DNA of 64,000 bases from Fragilaria crotonensis (taxonomy: Eukaryota > Bacillariophyta > Fragilariophyceae > Fragilariales > Fragilariaceae): contig JAKSYS010000026.1 of the NCBI GenBank assembly GCA_022925895.1, positions 124,001 to 188,000 of the forward strand, given 5' to 3'. Below, in pieces: positions 44,047 through 54,355 of the stretch; the first letter of the stretch is position 1; every line of letters starts with the position of its first letter. Below the pieces are notes generated by a model, which ran no database searches, was not told where the DNA came from, and worked only from the letters and a program-made list of their open reading frames with translations. Position numbers and translations under genes: made by a program.

Positions 44047-46798
44047 ATGATGAAATATAAGGAGACACATGGGCACTTGACGTTTGCAAAAAGTGATATT
44101 TCCAACCAACAATTGAGTTGATGGGTCAGGAAACAACGAGAATACAAAAAGAAGGGACGGCTGAGGCAATGCAGAATTGACAAATTAGATTCTGTTAATT
44201 TCGATTGGGATGCACGGGAGAGGACATGGAATGAGTCATTCCAGGACTATGAGGAGTTTGTTAGGTCCAACGGCATTTCTGGTGTTCCAAAGTACAGGAG
44301 TCATCTCAGCTACTGGATGAGCAATCAAAGAAAAGCGTATAGGAACGGCTTATTGAAGGCTTCCCGTGTCAAGCTCCTGGACAACATTGGCTTCTGTTGG
44401 GTGTTAAAAGGTGAGGCGGAACCAGCTCCATCTGTCGGTACTGGTGTTGCTCCTGCTTTTGGTGCTCCTGTTGTCGGTGCTCCTGCTGTTGGTGCGGGGG
44501 TCGTCGGTGCAGGGGTCCCTGTTGACTACTATGTGGAAGATATTGCTTGGAGGCAATATGCAGTGCACACTTCTGATGTTTCCAACCTTCTCCCTCTTCC
44601 ACCCCCTGCACCTCTGCCGCCATTGATATCAGACAATGACGATACATCATGCACATGGCATCTGGACAAAGAGAATTCAATTCTGAGGGTAACCCTCAAG
44701 CATGGTATGAACTTGTCTAAGAAAGCAAAAGAGTTCCTTTATGTCATGATGGAACGTGATGACATTGCTGTCATCACCTCCGGCCTTTATCATGGCATGG
44801 GACATGAATGTTGGAATCAGGATAGGATGGCACACGAGTTGGGTGCAGACCGGTACCACAGTTTCCGCCGCTTTGCTTGCGTTGTCAATCCCGCAACAGG
44901 GTGTAAAGAGTACCAGGAGATTAAGAAAGATGTGACCATGACCATTGGGGATTACTTTGCATACCTCAAACGACGAGGAAGGGATGGTACTTCAAATGAA
45001 ACGTCACACAGCAACACTGAAGTTGAAGAGAAACTTTATTTCATCAACAACTCGGGAGGTGGAAAGGAAGAGTTGGACATGACAGAAACCATTTATATGC
45101 TTGATTTTCGTATGGAAACTCAACTTCCAGCTGCCTTTAATCACTTCATGAAGAACTTCTTGTTCCCCGAGATCTTACCTGGAGGGGAAATGTGTGCAAC
45201 ACACACAGTGCCAAGACCTGCTAGACCTGACATGGGGCCTAATCTTTACGTAACTCCCCCAAGGGCCTTCACGAACTTTCACCAAGATGGTAAGCATAAA
45301 ATGTTATGATGCAGGCGCACTACGTATGCCCACACTGACAGTTCACGTTTTAGGTTTTGGGACAGTCGATTCAGGGCATCTTTGCCTATCTGGTTATAAT
45401 GAAGTTATACTGCTTCGTAGATTGCCTAAGGGGCACGACACAAATGCAATGCTCAATACTCTTGGTGATGATGTTTTCAAAACTCCTCATTACAATGAGG
45501 AACAGGTAAGGATTCCACAAATAATTCCTTGGAGAATTCAGCACTGTCCGACTTTGAAGTCCACTTTAGTCTCACGTTGTTGTGTGCATCATCACAGGAA
45601 GGAATGAAGTTATGCAAGTGGCCAGGCAACGATGAAATCATGCAAATGAAATCACTAAAGTAAGTATTTATGACTTCTCATTCCTCATTTCAGCGTGTCA
45701 ACTAACACTTTTGTCTATCATAGCTATTGCCCAGTTGTTCTGGTATTGGGACCTGGTGAACATTTACACATCGGGAAGGGTAGGTTCCACGCATTTCGAA
45801 AGCTTGGGTTGGAGGCACTGGCAAAAGATGATTGCCATTCATATCTGAGGAAGGAAATTTTAAGGAAAAAGAAAGTCAGAAGCAAAAGGGGGATGTTGGA
45901 GTTCAAGAACATGGTGAACTTCTCCATAGCCTGGGACTGGTGCTTCATGGGGCACACAGCAGAGGGCATCAACAGAGAAATGACGTCGACACTGGAATCT
46001 GCGTTTCGCAACAGAAACTTTGCACCACCAAAACAGTCTCTTGGCATCCCCAAACTGTGTTTGCTCAAACAAAGTGCTCAAAGTGAATCTCATTTATCAG
46101 CTGGGAAGCCTGAGGATCCAGAATTCCATCGGAATTTACTACGAGGTCTATTGCCATCATTGGAATTCGTCATCAGGCATGAAATGTGCGTGGTTGCTGA
46201 GGTTTTCCCACAAAAATTGCCGAATACATCTGAGAATCTGTCTGTGTTTCCTGTTGATCCATATGATAACACAGGATACTCTTGCAGTCTTTGCTATCAT
46301 GAGTTATCAAACACATATATGCACTGTTGGGGATGTGAGCAGCTGCTACAAAAGGATTTCAACGTGTGCAGCCAGTGTTATGGCTTGGAAATGCATCGTC
46401 GGTTCCATGTCATGAACATCAATGTTGATGCACAGAACAGTGCTTTCAATCACACTGGAGCTTTTGGTGCATCAACTGCCCATAAGGGTTCTTGTGATGA
46501 AGGAAACCTGTGCCCGAAGTGCGCAGGTGGGCAGGAATGCTGTTGCACATGTCACTCAAACTTTTCGATCGAGCAACGCTTCTTCAGCAATGACGGGTTG
46601 TCTAAGCTGCTGTCAGCAACAAGGAAGATAGTTGGGATGCAGAGGATTCCTTTCTTTGACGAGGTTTCTCCCCGCTTAGAGGCAGTTGCAAACTTTCGTG
46701 AAGGTGCTTCGCAACAGATGACAAAGAGTACTAGAAAGGTAAGAAAGAAGAGAGTTGGAAGTACTCACGCTAGTGTCGTCCGAAAGAAAAGAAAATGA
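44047..46798 (+). CDS. HA-domain, JmjC-like oxygenase and zinc-finger fusion protein
   Basis: Two helicase-associated (HA) repeats come first: Y-K-E-T-H-G-H-L...W-V-R-K-Q-R-E-Y (44056-44210) and Y-W-M-S-N-Q-R-K-A-Y...L-D-N-I-G-F-C-W (44305-44400). A Val/Gly/Ala/Pro linker follows. The JmjC-like core has the Fe-site N-F-H-Q-D-G-F-G-T-V-D-S-G-H, split by an intron, and the distal G-E-H-L-H-I-G-K-G-R-F-H-A-F-R-K. Next is a Cys-rich part: C-S-L-C, C-W-G-C, C-S-Q-C, C-P-K-C, C-C-C-T-C. The tail is basic (K-K-R-K). Exons: 44047-45289, 45354-45505, 45598-45659, 45724-46798. All introns are GT-AG and restore the frame. One in-frame TGA (44119-44121) lies in the first HA repeat. The likely role is a nuclear Fe(II)/2OG oxygenase targeted by HA and zinc modules. 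It might belong to a mobile unit. Confidence 0.72.
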
Positions 46799-46889
46799 AT
46801 AAAAAGTTAGTAGAAGTACTTAAACATCAATTACAAACTCATGTTGTAGTTCCTCATGGTCACATATTTGTAGTGACTCATGTTTTGAT

Positions 46890-47160
46890 CCCGCGCTGTA
46901 CAAGATCCCACGCTGTACAATTGTACGAGATCCCACGCTGTACGAGATCCCACACAGTACGAGATCCCACGCGGTTGCTAGTACGAGATCCCACGCCAAA
47001 CGATCCCACGCAGTACGAGAAACGGTGTTGTATGAGATCCAACGCGGTATGAGATCCCACGCGATAGTACGAGATCCCATAGGCACATACAGTACGAGAA
47101 ACGGCACGGTAGTACGAGATCCCACGCGGTACGCGGTACGAGATCCCAGGACGACTGCAA
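46890..47160 (+). repeat. Irregular array of the ACGAGATCCCACGC motif
   Basis: About ten copies of a short word ACGAGATCCCACGC, separated by variable spacers such as GGTAGT or CAGTACGAGAAACGG. The same words build the 48990-49490 array. Confidence 0.85.
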
Positions 47161-47227
47161 CCAAAGTGACAACAACTGCGACGACGATGATAGCAAACGC
47201 AAGCTACCAAGAACACAATTAAACAAA

Positions 47228-48005
47228 TTACATAGGTAAACGATTGTCATTCTGTCCAACAACTGCAGTTTTCAAATACAAAGACAAGCAGAAGACATCA
47301 TCGTTTTCATACCTTGCCGTTCGTGACGACAAGCAGTGATGATAAAGCGGATTGAAGATCAGCATGTCACCAGGCCTCAGCGCCACAGCAATTCCTTGTT
47401 CGGCAAACGTAAAGTAGTTGCAAATGGCGGCTTCCATCATGTAACAATCATTGTCTTGCACTCCCTGTTCCGAAGCAACAGTTGTCAAGGAATAGAAAAA
47501 GTCTTCATCCACATGAGAATTCAAATAGTAATTCTTCCCACATGCAAGGCTACCCCAGAGGGGATTCAATGTCACTCCACTTATTTGCTGCCACCCCCCA
47601 AGCAATTGAGCAAAAAGAAGTCCTCGGACTTCAGTTGATGGTAGATACCCTTTGGCAACTTCCTGACATCTACTCATTACTTTTCTAATCACCTCTCTAT
47701 CAGTCTCACCCAACTTCTCAGGCCAAAACTCGGATACGCCTGTCGACCCTCTCCTTGGTTTCAAGCCGACAGTTGCGTACTTCCCATTGTCTTCCGCAAC
47801 TGTGATTCTTGATTTCCCTCTCACTTCGGAAACCCTTTTCCCTTTGTCTAGAGCATACAGTGCCATCAATGTCCTCTTCACATAAGTATTGTCCTTGATT
47901 GCGTCATGACGTGGAATAAAAAAAAACGGTATCTCCGGTCAATGACAACATTCGAGCACCAGAAATTGTATCAATCACACGCAAATCCTCAACTGCAGAT
48001 AACAT
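47228..48005 (-). CDS. 2-oxoglutarate/Fe(II) oxygenase-like protein
   Basis: Read on the minus strand from an ATG at 48005. The core is Y-Y-L-N-S-H-V-D-E-D-F-F (HxD metal site), N-Y-F-T-F-A-E-Q-G, L-R-P-G-D-M-L-I-F-N-P, Y-H-H-C-L-S-S-R (distal His and probable 2OG-binding Arg) and L-S-L-Y-L-K-T. This is the strand order of the double-stranded beta-helix oxygenases. The frame shifts by one at an A9 run (47918-47926); one base fewer restores a continuous reading from the ATG, so this is probably a homopolymer error. The gene converges on the HA-JmjC gene, 430 bp apart with a repeat array between. The substrate is unknown; nucleic acid or chromatin would fit the neighbourhood. Confidence 0.65.
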
Positions 48006-48324
48006 AATCCCATTCGGAATTGGGTTTGGAAGCGTTCAATTTTTGGTTCCACTGTAAAACACTGGTCGAGTGCTCAGAAATGCCCTTCCCAATGCATGAA
48101 CACTTGATGACACAACTTCCGTCAGGCACGCAATCTTTCTCGTTTTTGCTTTGTCACGTCTCATGGCATTTTTGCTTTTGGAGCACCATTCCTAACTGTA
48201 GCCTTGTAGGCCTCATTCACTCTGCGGCTCGAGTTTGTAGTTGTTGACTTGTACAGGTGTTGGAAGCCACGTTTGCATTCGAAGCCACGTTTTGATTCGA
48301 TGTCATCAGTGCTCCTGTTAGTAC
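48006..48324. other. Upstream region of the oxygenase-like gene
   Basis: About 320 bp that presumably contains its promoter; no motif is recognised. Confidence 0.4.
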
Positions 48325-48690
48325 TTATAACAATGTCATGGCTAGCAGTGGCCTTTTTTGCAACAGTACGAGGCATCATGCTGAAACTTGCATTGATCTC
48401 GGTGCTACTGCTGCCACCAAGTACAATGTCATGGCTAGCAGTGGCCTTTTTCACACCGGTAGCAGGCCTCATGATTGTTGTCGCGTTGATCTCGGTGCTA
48501 CTGCTACCATGATGGCTAGCAGTGACCTTTTCACAACGCAACTACGAATCATGTTCCCACTCCCGATGATCTCGGCGCTACTGCTACCAGGTACAATGTG
48601 CTGGGGGCTAGCAGTGACCTTTTTCACGATGAAGCTTGCAACATGGTCCAAGTACCATTGGTCGCGGCACTACTGCTGCCACATACAATG
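48325..48690 (+). repeat. Tandem array, four copies of an 80-93-bp unit
   Basis: The word ATGGCTAGCAGTGGCC (or a near variant) recurs near 48338, 48431, 48512 and 48604, each followed by TTTTTCAC and later GATCTCGGTGCTACTGCT. Copies differ by substitutions and small indels. Confidence 0.85.
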
Positions 48691-48989
48691 TCAATGAGTA
48701 AAAATGGGAGCTATTTGAATTAATGAGAGAAGCTCTTTAAGTCACTGAGTGAGGATGGAGGACCTTTCCCAGCAGTGGTCTTGTGAGTATGCAACGCGGT
48801 CTTGTGAGTATGCAACGGGTGTCGGATACTATCATCCATCGAACCGTGCAACGCTAAATGGCGCACTCCAACGCCAGCCCATAACGTATCAGACAATCAT
48901 ACATGGCGCAGTAATGATACGTTAGGAGTGCTGGTTGAGTGCAACATCGAGCGTTGGAGTGCGCCATTGAGCGTTGGCCGTTTGGTTTT

Positions 48990-49490
48990 GAACGAGATTC
49001 CAAGCGGTACGAGATCCCATGCAGCAGTAGTACGAGATCCCATACAGTACGAGTACAAGAAACGGCACGGTAGTACAAGATCCCATACAGTACAAGAAAT
49101 GACACGGTAGTACGAGATCCCATGCAGCAGTAGTACGAGATCCCATACAGTACGAGCACGAGAAACGGCACGGTAGTACAAGATCCCATGCAGCAGTAGT
49201 ACAAGATCCCATACAGTACAAGAAATGACACGGTAGTACGAGATCCCATGCAGCAGTAGTACGAGATCCCATACAGTACGAGTACGAGAAACGGCACGGT
49301 AGTACAAGATCCCATGCAGCAGTAGTACAAGATCCCATACAGTACAAGAAATGACACGGTAGTACGAGATCCCATGCAGCAGTAGTACGAGATCCCATAC
49401 AGTACGAGTACGAGAAACGGCACGGTAGTACAAGATCCCACGCAGCAGTATGAGATCCCATGCAGCAGTAGTACGAGATCCCAGACAGTA
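48990..49490 (+). repeat. Higher-order tandem array, 126-bp unit built from ACGAGATCCCA words
   Basis: Each 126-bp unit contains four ACGAGATCCCAT or ACAAGATCCCAT words with CAGCAGTAGT or CAGTACGAG spacers. Unit starts lie near 49110, 49236 and 49361. Because the unit length is a multiple of three and it lacks stops, all three minus-strand frames stay open for 230-340 codons. That is a side effect of the repeat, not a gene. Confidence 0.9.
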
Positions 49491-50320
49491 CAAGAAACAA
49501 ACGGTAGTCCCATACAGTACAAAAAGCGGCACAGTAGTACAACAAGCCGCGCCAAAATGAAATGAAGTAACAGCAAGCATCAACAAAACAGTAACAAACA
49601 TCCATCACAAACACTGCAACAACATCATTGCACAACTTACCTGACTCCTCTGTGAACTGTGAGCGTTGCAGAAACAAACGGTAGTCCCATACAGTACAAA
49701 AAGCGGCACAGTAGTACAACAAGCCGCGCCAAAATGAAATGAAGTAACAGCAAGCATCAACAAAACAGTAACAAACATCCATCACAAACACTGCAACAAC
49801 ATCATTGCACAACTTACCTGACTCCTCTGTGAACTGTGAGCGTTGCAGAAACAAGCGGCAGTCCCATACAGTACAACAAGCCGCGCCAAAATGAAATGAA
49901 GTAACAGCAAGCATCAACAAAACAGTAACAAACATCCATCACAAACACTGCAACAACATCATTGCACAACTTACCTGACTCCTCTGTGAACTGTGAGCGT
50001 TGCAGAAACAAGCGGCAGTCCCATACAGTACAACAAGCCGCGCCAAAATGAAATGAAATAACAAGCGTCAAAAAACAGTAACAAACATCCATCACAAACA
50101 CCGCAAAAACATCATTGCCCAACTTACCTGACTCCTCTGTGAACTGTGAGCGTTGCAGAAACAAGCGGCAGTCCCATACAGTACAACAAGCCGCGCCAAA
50201 ATGAAATGAAATAACAAGCGTCAAAAAATAGTAACAAACATCCATCACAAACACCGCAAAAACATCATTGCCCAACTTACCTGACTCCTCTGTGAACTGT
50301 GAGCGTTACAGAAACAAAAT
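49491..50320 (-). repeat. Tandem array, five to six copies of a 153-178-bp unit with an embedded splice-donor word
   Basis: Units start near 49491, 49668, 49846, 50000, 50153 and 50308, so periods are 178, 178, 154, 153 and 155. On the minus strand each unit contains GAGTCAGGTAAGTTG, a perfect donor consensus, after TTCACAGAG. The two longer units carry an extra GCGGCACAGTAGTACAA block. Confidence 0.92.
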
Positions 50321-50622
50321 GCAAAGTGGGGAACAAAGGAGAAGAGTAGGAGGGACAAGAATGGTAATGGGGCTGGTTTGAAATTTGTGTGTGTTTTGTG
50401 TGAAGGACACACAAAAATGCTAGTAACATCCTCGAACTTGAACAGCACATTTTTTTTCCAAAAAAGGGAAACCAAGATTCCTATGCTGTCGCAACATCGA
50501 TCGATCTGTGATTTAGCCGTTAAAATATATTAATATAAAAGTATTCATGTGCTATATTTTTTCCATTCACATCATAAGATATATCCCTTCACTATGAAGT
50601 TCGCTTTGAAATGCATGGACGG

Positions 50623-50644
50623 CTCGAAATGGGGACACAGACGA
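50623..50644 (-). repeat. Right 22-bp inverted repeat arm
   Basis: Exact reverse complement of 42388-42409. Confidence 0.9.
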
Positions 50645-51177
50645 GTACTACCGGAGTTGGACTTGTAATGAGTTACGTACTGGTAATCTGTAATCCAAGA
50701 CTCCATCATTTCTATTTCCATATTTCCATGACATGTGCATCGACATTCTTCCGTCATACATACGCGCATACGACATCTGACAAGTGACAAGTCACATACT
50801 GTCGTACAGATGAGTACATCCCTCTGCACTTCACGCCAAACGACCGTCCGTGTGTCGTGTGTACTCTACTCCTATAACGCTATAACTGATACCTGATACC
50901 TGATACCGGATGAGGCGTCTCTTTGGAGAAGACAAGAACAAAACTGGTGGTGTGCTGTACATTGTTTTACATGATCGAGGCCACATTTTCAGAATTCAAT
51001 GCATGTCAATGAATATCAAATCTACGTACTAATCCGAGCGCTTGTGGCGTAAGCGCCAGCCCTAATGTTCATGGTCGAGCTCCTCGTGCCCACCAACAAC
51101 TAATGCGACCATTCCTATCATAGGTGTGCAGTATTCAAGCAAGCCATCAAGTGTTCGATCCCTTTATTATTTGGTAA
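50645..51177. other. Intergenic downstream of the kinesin gene
   Basis: Mostly unique sequence with a few GATACCTGATACC repeats near 50885-50910. No gene seen; includes the 3' flank of the minus-strand kinesin. Confidence 0.5.
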
Positions 51178-53848
51178 TTATCTCTTCTTTGAATATTGAA
51201 TATGCTTGGTTGCCTTTCCTAATTCAACCGAATTGACGCGTTGAGCAAAACGCAGAGAACAGAGACTTTCATTGCTGCTCTCAAATGTCGGACTTAAGTT
51301 GACAAACATAAGAGCTTTGCCATCCCCACTGAGGCAATCTTGTAGCAAATAAGTCAACTTCGAGTTGCGGTATGGCACGTGAGACGATCCGGTAGCAAGA
51401 GCGTTGAAGACATCACCGAGGCAACTGAGACTCTTGTTGATGGCTGGGTTTCACGAAGTCGCGCAGCATCCGTGCCAGCACCACTTCTATCCAATCTCTC
51501 ACTCCCGGCGAGATCACACAGGTTGAGTGCCCCATGCACATGAGCACCACTATCTTCGTTGTAACCGCGAAGATGCAGCATAAAGACAGAATGACTTCGA
51601 GAACTTTGAGCATTCATCTTTGTGCTGGCAACGGAACGAGAACGAGCGGCACACTCCATAAGTGAATCGAGCTGCTGCATGCCGGCGAGGCAGTCTGTCG
51701 TATCGATCGTCACCTCTGTCAGGTTTTCCACGAAACTCTTTCCTTCGCGGTCCCTCTTGATCGCCAGCTTTCCTCCCTTGGTGCCATCTGCGTTCATTGA
51801 GCCGAGCAGATCTTTGAGTTCTTCATTGTAAATCTCCAAGAAGCTTGCAGTCATGTTGAAATCCCACTTTTGTGTTTGGAGGCTTTTAGCCTGTTCCAAG
51901 ATCTTTTCAACCGCTCTTGGTATGATTCCTCGCATGGCACCGTTTCCGCTGCCCTGCATAGTGTGGGTCTTTCCTGATCCAGTCTGACCGTACGAGAACA
52001 AACAGACATGGTAGCCGTCAAGCGCGCTCTGGACAAAATCAGAGACTTCTTCAAAAACAGCATCCTGTCCAGATGACGGACGGAAGACTTTATCAAACTT
52101 GAATGAATGATCCCCACCTCCACGATGGTCGACAATCGACAGACTTTCTCCATCTGGGCATGCATCAATGGAAGGTTCCGTCTGATTTCCATCTCCTGGT
52201 AGGAACGGACGTGTTCGAACGTACACACGAATGTTTCCACGCAGTTCCTGAATTCTATTGTGCATTTGTCGTCGGGCAATTTCTCCCTGAAGCATCAGTG
52301 CTTCAAGTTCGGCGATCCGGCGATCTCGTTCCTCGATGCGAGCTCTCAAGACTGCTTCGTCCTCCACTTCCGGATCCACAACACTCTGATCGTCATCGAC
52401 AACTTTTGCTGCTCTTGTTCTGAGAACACTCATTTCAAACTGAAGGGCAGCAACCTCCCTTTTGTGAGCCTCGGCGGCAGCCTCGTTTGTTGCTTCGTTA
52501 CGTGCTTTCGTGGCAGCAAGATCTGAACATACGGCGTTAAGTTGAGCAGCAGTTGCAATGTGCTCTCGAGTCAGAACCTCAAGTTTGATTTCCGCCTCTT
52601 TGCTACTGGCCTTTGACGCTGCTAATTCTTCATATTCAGCCTGCAGCTCATCGAAGGCACGGAGAACAGAGTCGAGTTCAATTTTTGTCGCGTTGACCTC
52701 TTTCTCAACCGAAACCTTTCGAGCCTCAGAGACTTGATCTCTTCTTCTGCGCCACTGAGTTTCTCCTTGAGCTCCGCAACATCACGATCGTTCTGTAAAT
52801 GACGAGACCAGCTACTGTTGTCGGTTGTATTGACTGAACTCGCTGCCTTTCGAACTGCAAATCTTAGCTTGGTGCATTCTTCCTCGAGTGAATCACATTT
52901 GACAACCAAGTCGCGATAACGCTCATCGGCTTCGAGTGCTGCATCCCTGAGCTCGTCAATTTCTTGAACATAGCGGTTCTTTTCCTTATTCCAGACATCC
53001 TCCTTCTGGCGGAAACGAGCCTCCATGGGTGCCATCGACATTGACATTTGCATTTTTTCCTTCTCTAAGCGATCAATACGTTGCTGTTGCTCTAAAATAG
53101 TCGAACGAAGCCCTGCTCCTTCTACCGTCCCAAGCTCTTCGTCAATGAATTGAGTCCGTGGTGTTGGTGCAGAGTTGATCGAAACCTGACTTAATTGGGA
53201 GGCTGTGCAAATACAAGAATTCAATATGTGAGAACATGAGTCTTGCAAATGTCAGAGGAGCGTGCCGACTAAAGGAAAAAAAGACTTACAATCTGGTTCT
53301 TTACTTTCTTGGGATAGCGATTCTCTTGCATGTCGGTGAATTGCTCCGACAGAAAAGCTTTTTCGCCTAGTCGCTTTTCCAGAACTTGCCAGACGTCGAC
53401 TAAATGATGGCGTACCGCAGGAGATTCCGATAGTACCAGCGACTTTGCTAAAGTCACCAGTTTCTTCATCATCATATGCCGAAGCGAGGGAACGTGCAGG
53501 AGGAAGCAGTGGTGGACGCGATCCAGTAGCGGATTCTTCAGCGTATTGTTGCAAGAGCTTTTGTTGTTTCCTCATGCGATACCTTTCTAAAGCAGTGGAA
53601 CCTTCCGGGATACCAAGTGGAACGGCAGCCCCAGTATCAAGCGCGTGTTCTCGATCTCGCTTGTGGCCGCTACTAGGTTCTTCATTTTTAACCTGACGAC
53701 GCCAATCATCCAAAAGGGCACGTCGATCCTGCAGAGGAGATTCCTTAGCCAACGCAGCACCTCCCAAGGATTGACGTCGGCTTCGAGAATTCAGACGAGA
53801 TGAGGAGTCTCTAAGCGCCAAGCCTCCAAGGGATTGCCTTGACGACAT
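51178..53848 (-). CDS. Kinesin-14 family motor protein (C-terminal motor)
   Basis: Minus strand, ATG at 53848 (M-S-S-R-Q-S-L-G-G). The N-terminal 185 residues are basic and Ser-rich with R-R-Q-S-L-G-G repeats, as in microtubule-binding tails. A GT-AG intron at 53203-53289 (87 bp) follows, then about 280 residues of coiled coil, then the kinesin-14 neck [14 protein letters not shown]. The motor has [11 protein letters not shown] (P-loop), S-S-R-S-H-S-V-F (switch I), D-L-A-G-S-E-R-L (switch II) and [11 protein letters not shown] motor placed after the coiled coil marks the minus-end-directed kinesin-14 (Ncd/KIFC) class, used in spindles and transport. The frame slips by one base near 52725 and near 51445, the latter inside E-T-Q-x-I-N-K-S-L; conserved text continues across both, so indel errors are likely. 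Confidence 0.9.
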
Positions 53849-54355
53849 GGCTTGTTTCTGGGCTGACAATGGAGTTGCAGGTTCCAGATCTTGGACGCAA
53901 ACGTGAAAATGTGAGAATTTGGATGGGATAGGATATAACGGGAATTCTTAGTAGGAGCGATTCGTAGATTGTACGCCTCCTGCCGTTTGTCCGTTGCCAA
54001 AATGCATGTGTGACGAAATGTTTCCCTTGGTTTCAATGGAAATGATGTCATGTCTGATGCTCACTCAGGGCCTTACTGTCGTACTGGAGTACTGTATGAA
54101 CAGTTTTTTAAGGTGAACGCATCATTGATCGAACAACCGCGATCCGTGACGTCGTGATGACTGCGTCGTACTACAAACAAAATGAGTGACAGCAAACAAA
54201 AATGATGTTGTCATCGTTCCTGTTTGACCATTACCATCGTCCAAATGTACCAAACTATCATGGACGGACAGCACATCAATGCGAAGTCTGAAGAAATGAC
54301 AACTCTCCACAACCGATCAACTTTCGATCAGGCGCGAAGCGCAAGAAGGGTCGCA
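53849..54355. promoter_or_regulatory. Divergent intergenic region between kinesin and thioesterase genes
   Basis: About 500 bp between two divergently transcribed genes; it should hold both promoters. No specific element is recognised. The plus frame is open back to about 54224, so a longer thioesterase N-terminus is possible. Confidence 0.5.

Larger units (their letters stand above)
42388..50644. mobile_element. Candidate 8.26-kb transposon-like unit bracketed by a perfect 22-bp inverted repeat
   Basis: Positions 42388-42409 (CGTCTGTGTCCCCATTTCG plus AGC) are exactly the reverse complement of 50623-50644. A 22-base match in this orientation is not expected by chance. The segment holds an acidic repeat ORF, a FAR1/MULE-like fragment, an HA-JmjC-zinc gene, a convergent 2OG-oxygenase-like gene and four tandem arrays. 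I found no target-site duplication next to the arms and similarity stops after 22 bp, so the two words could instead be two copies of a smaller repeat. Whether this is one element is inference. Confidence 0.4.

Noticed and set aside
46890-47160. CRISPR-like appearance of short repeats with spacers
   Set aside because: Repeat and spacer lengths are irregular, the spacers are themselves repetitive, there are no Cas genes and the context is eukaryotic.
48854-49935. Three overlapping minus-strand open frames of 234-337 codons
   Set aside because: They are all read through the 126-bp and 178-bp tandem arrays; openness in all three frames shows it comes from a stop-free repeat, not a gene.
42380-50655. 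Target-site duplication next to the 22-bp inverted arms
   Set aside because: Flanks GGAGAGCC and AGTACTACC do not match for 3-10 bp, so no duplication is claimed.
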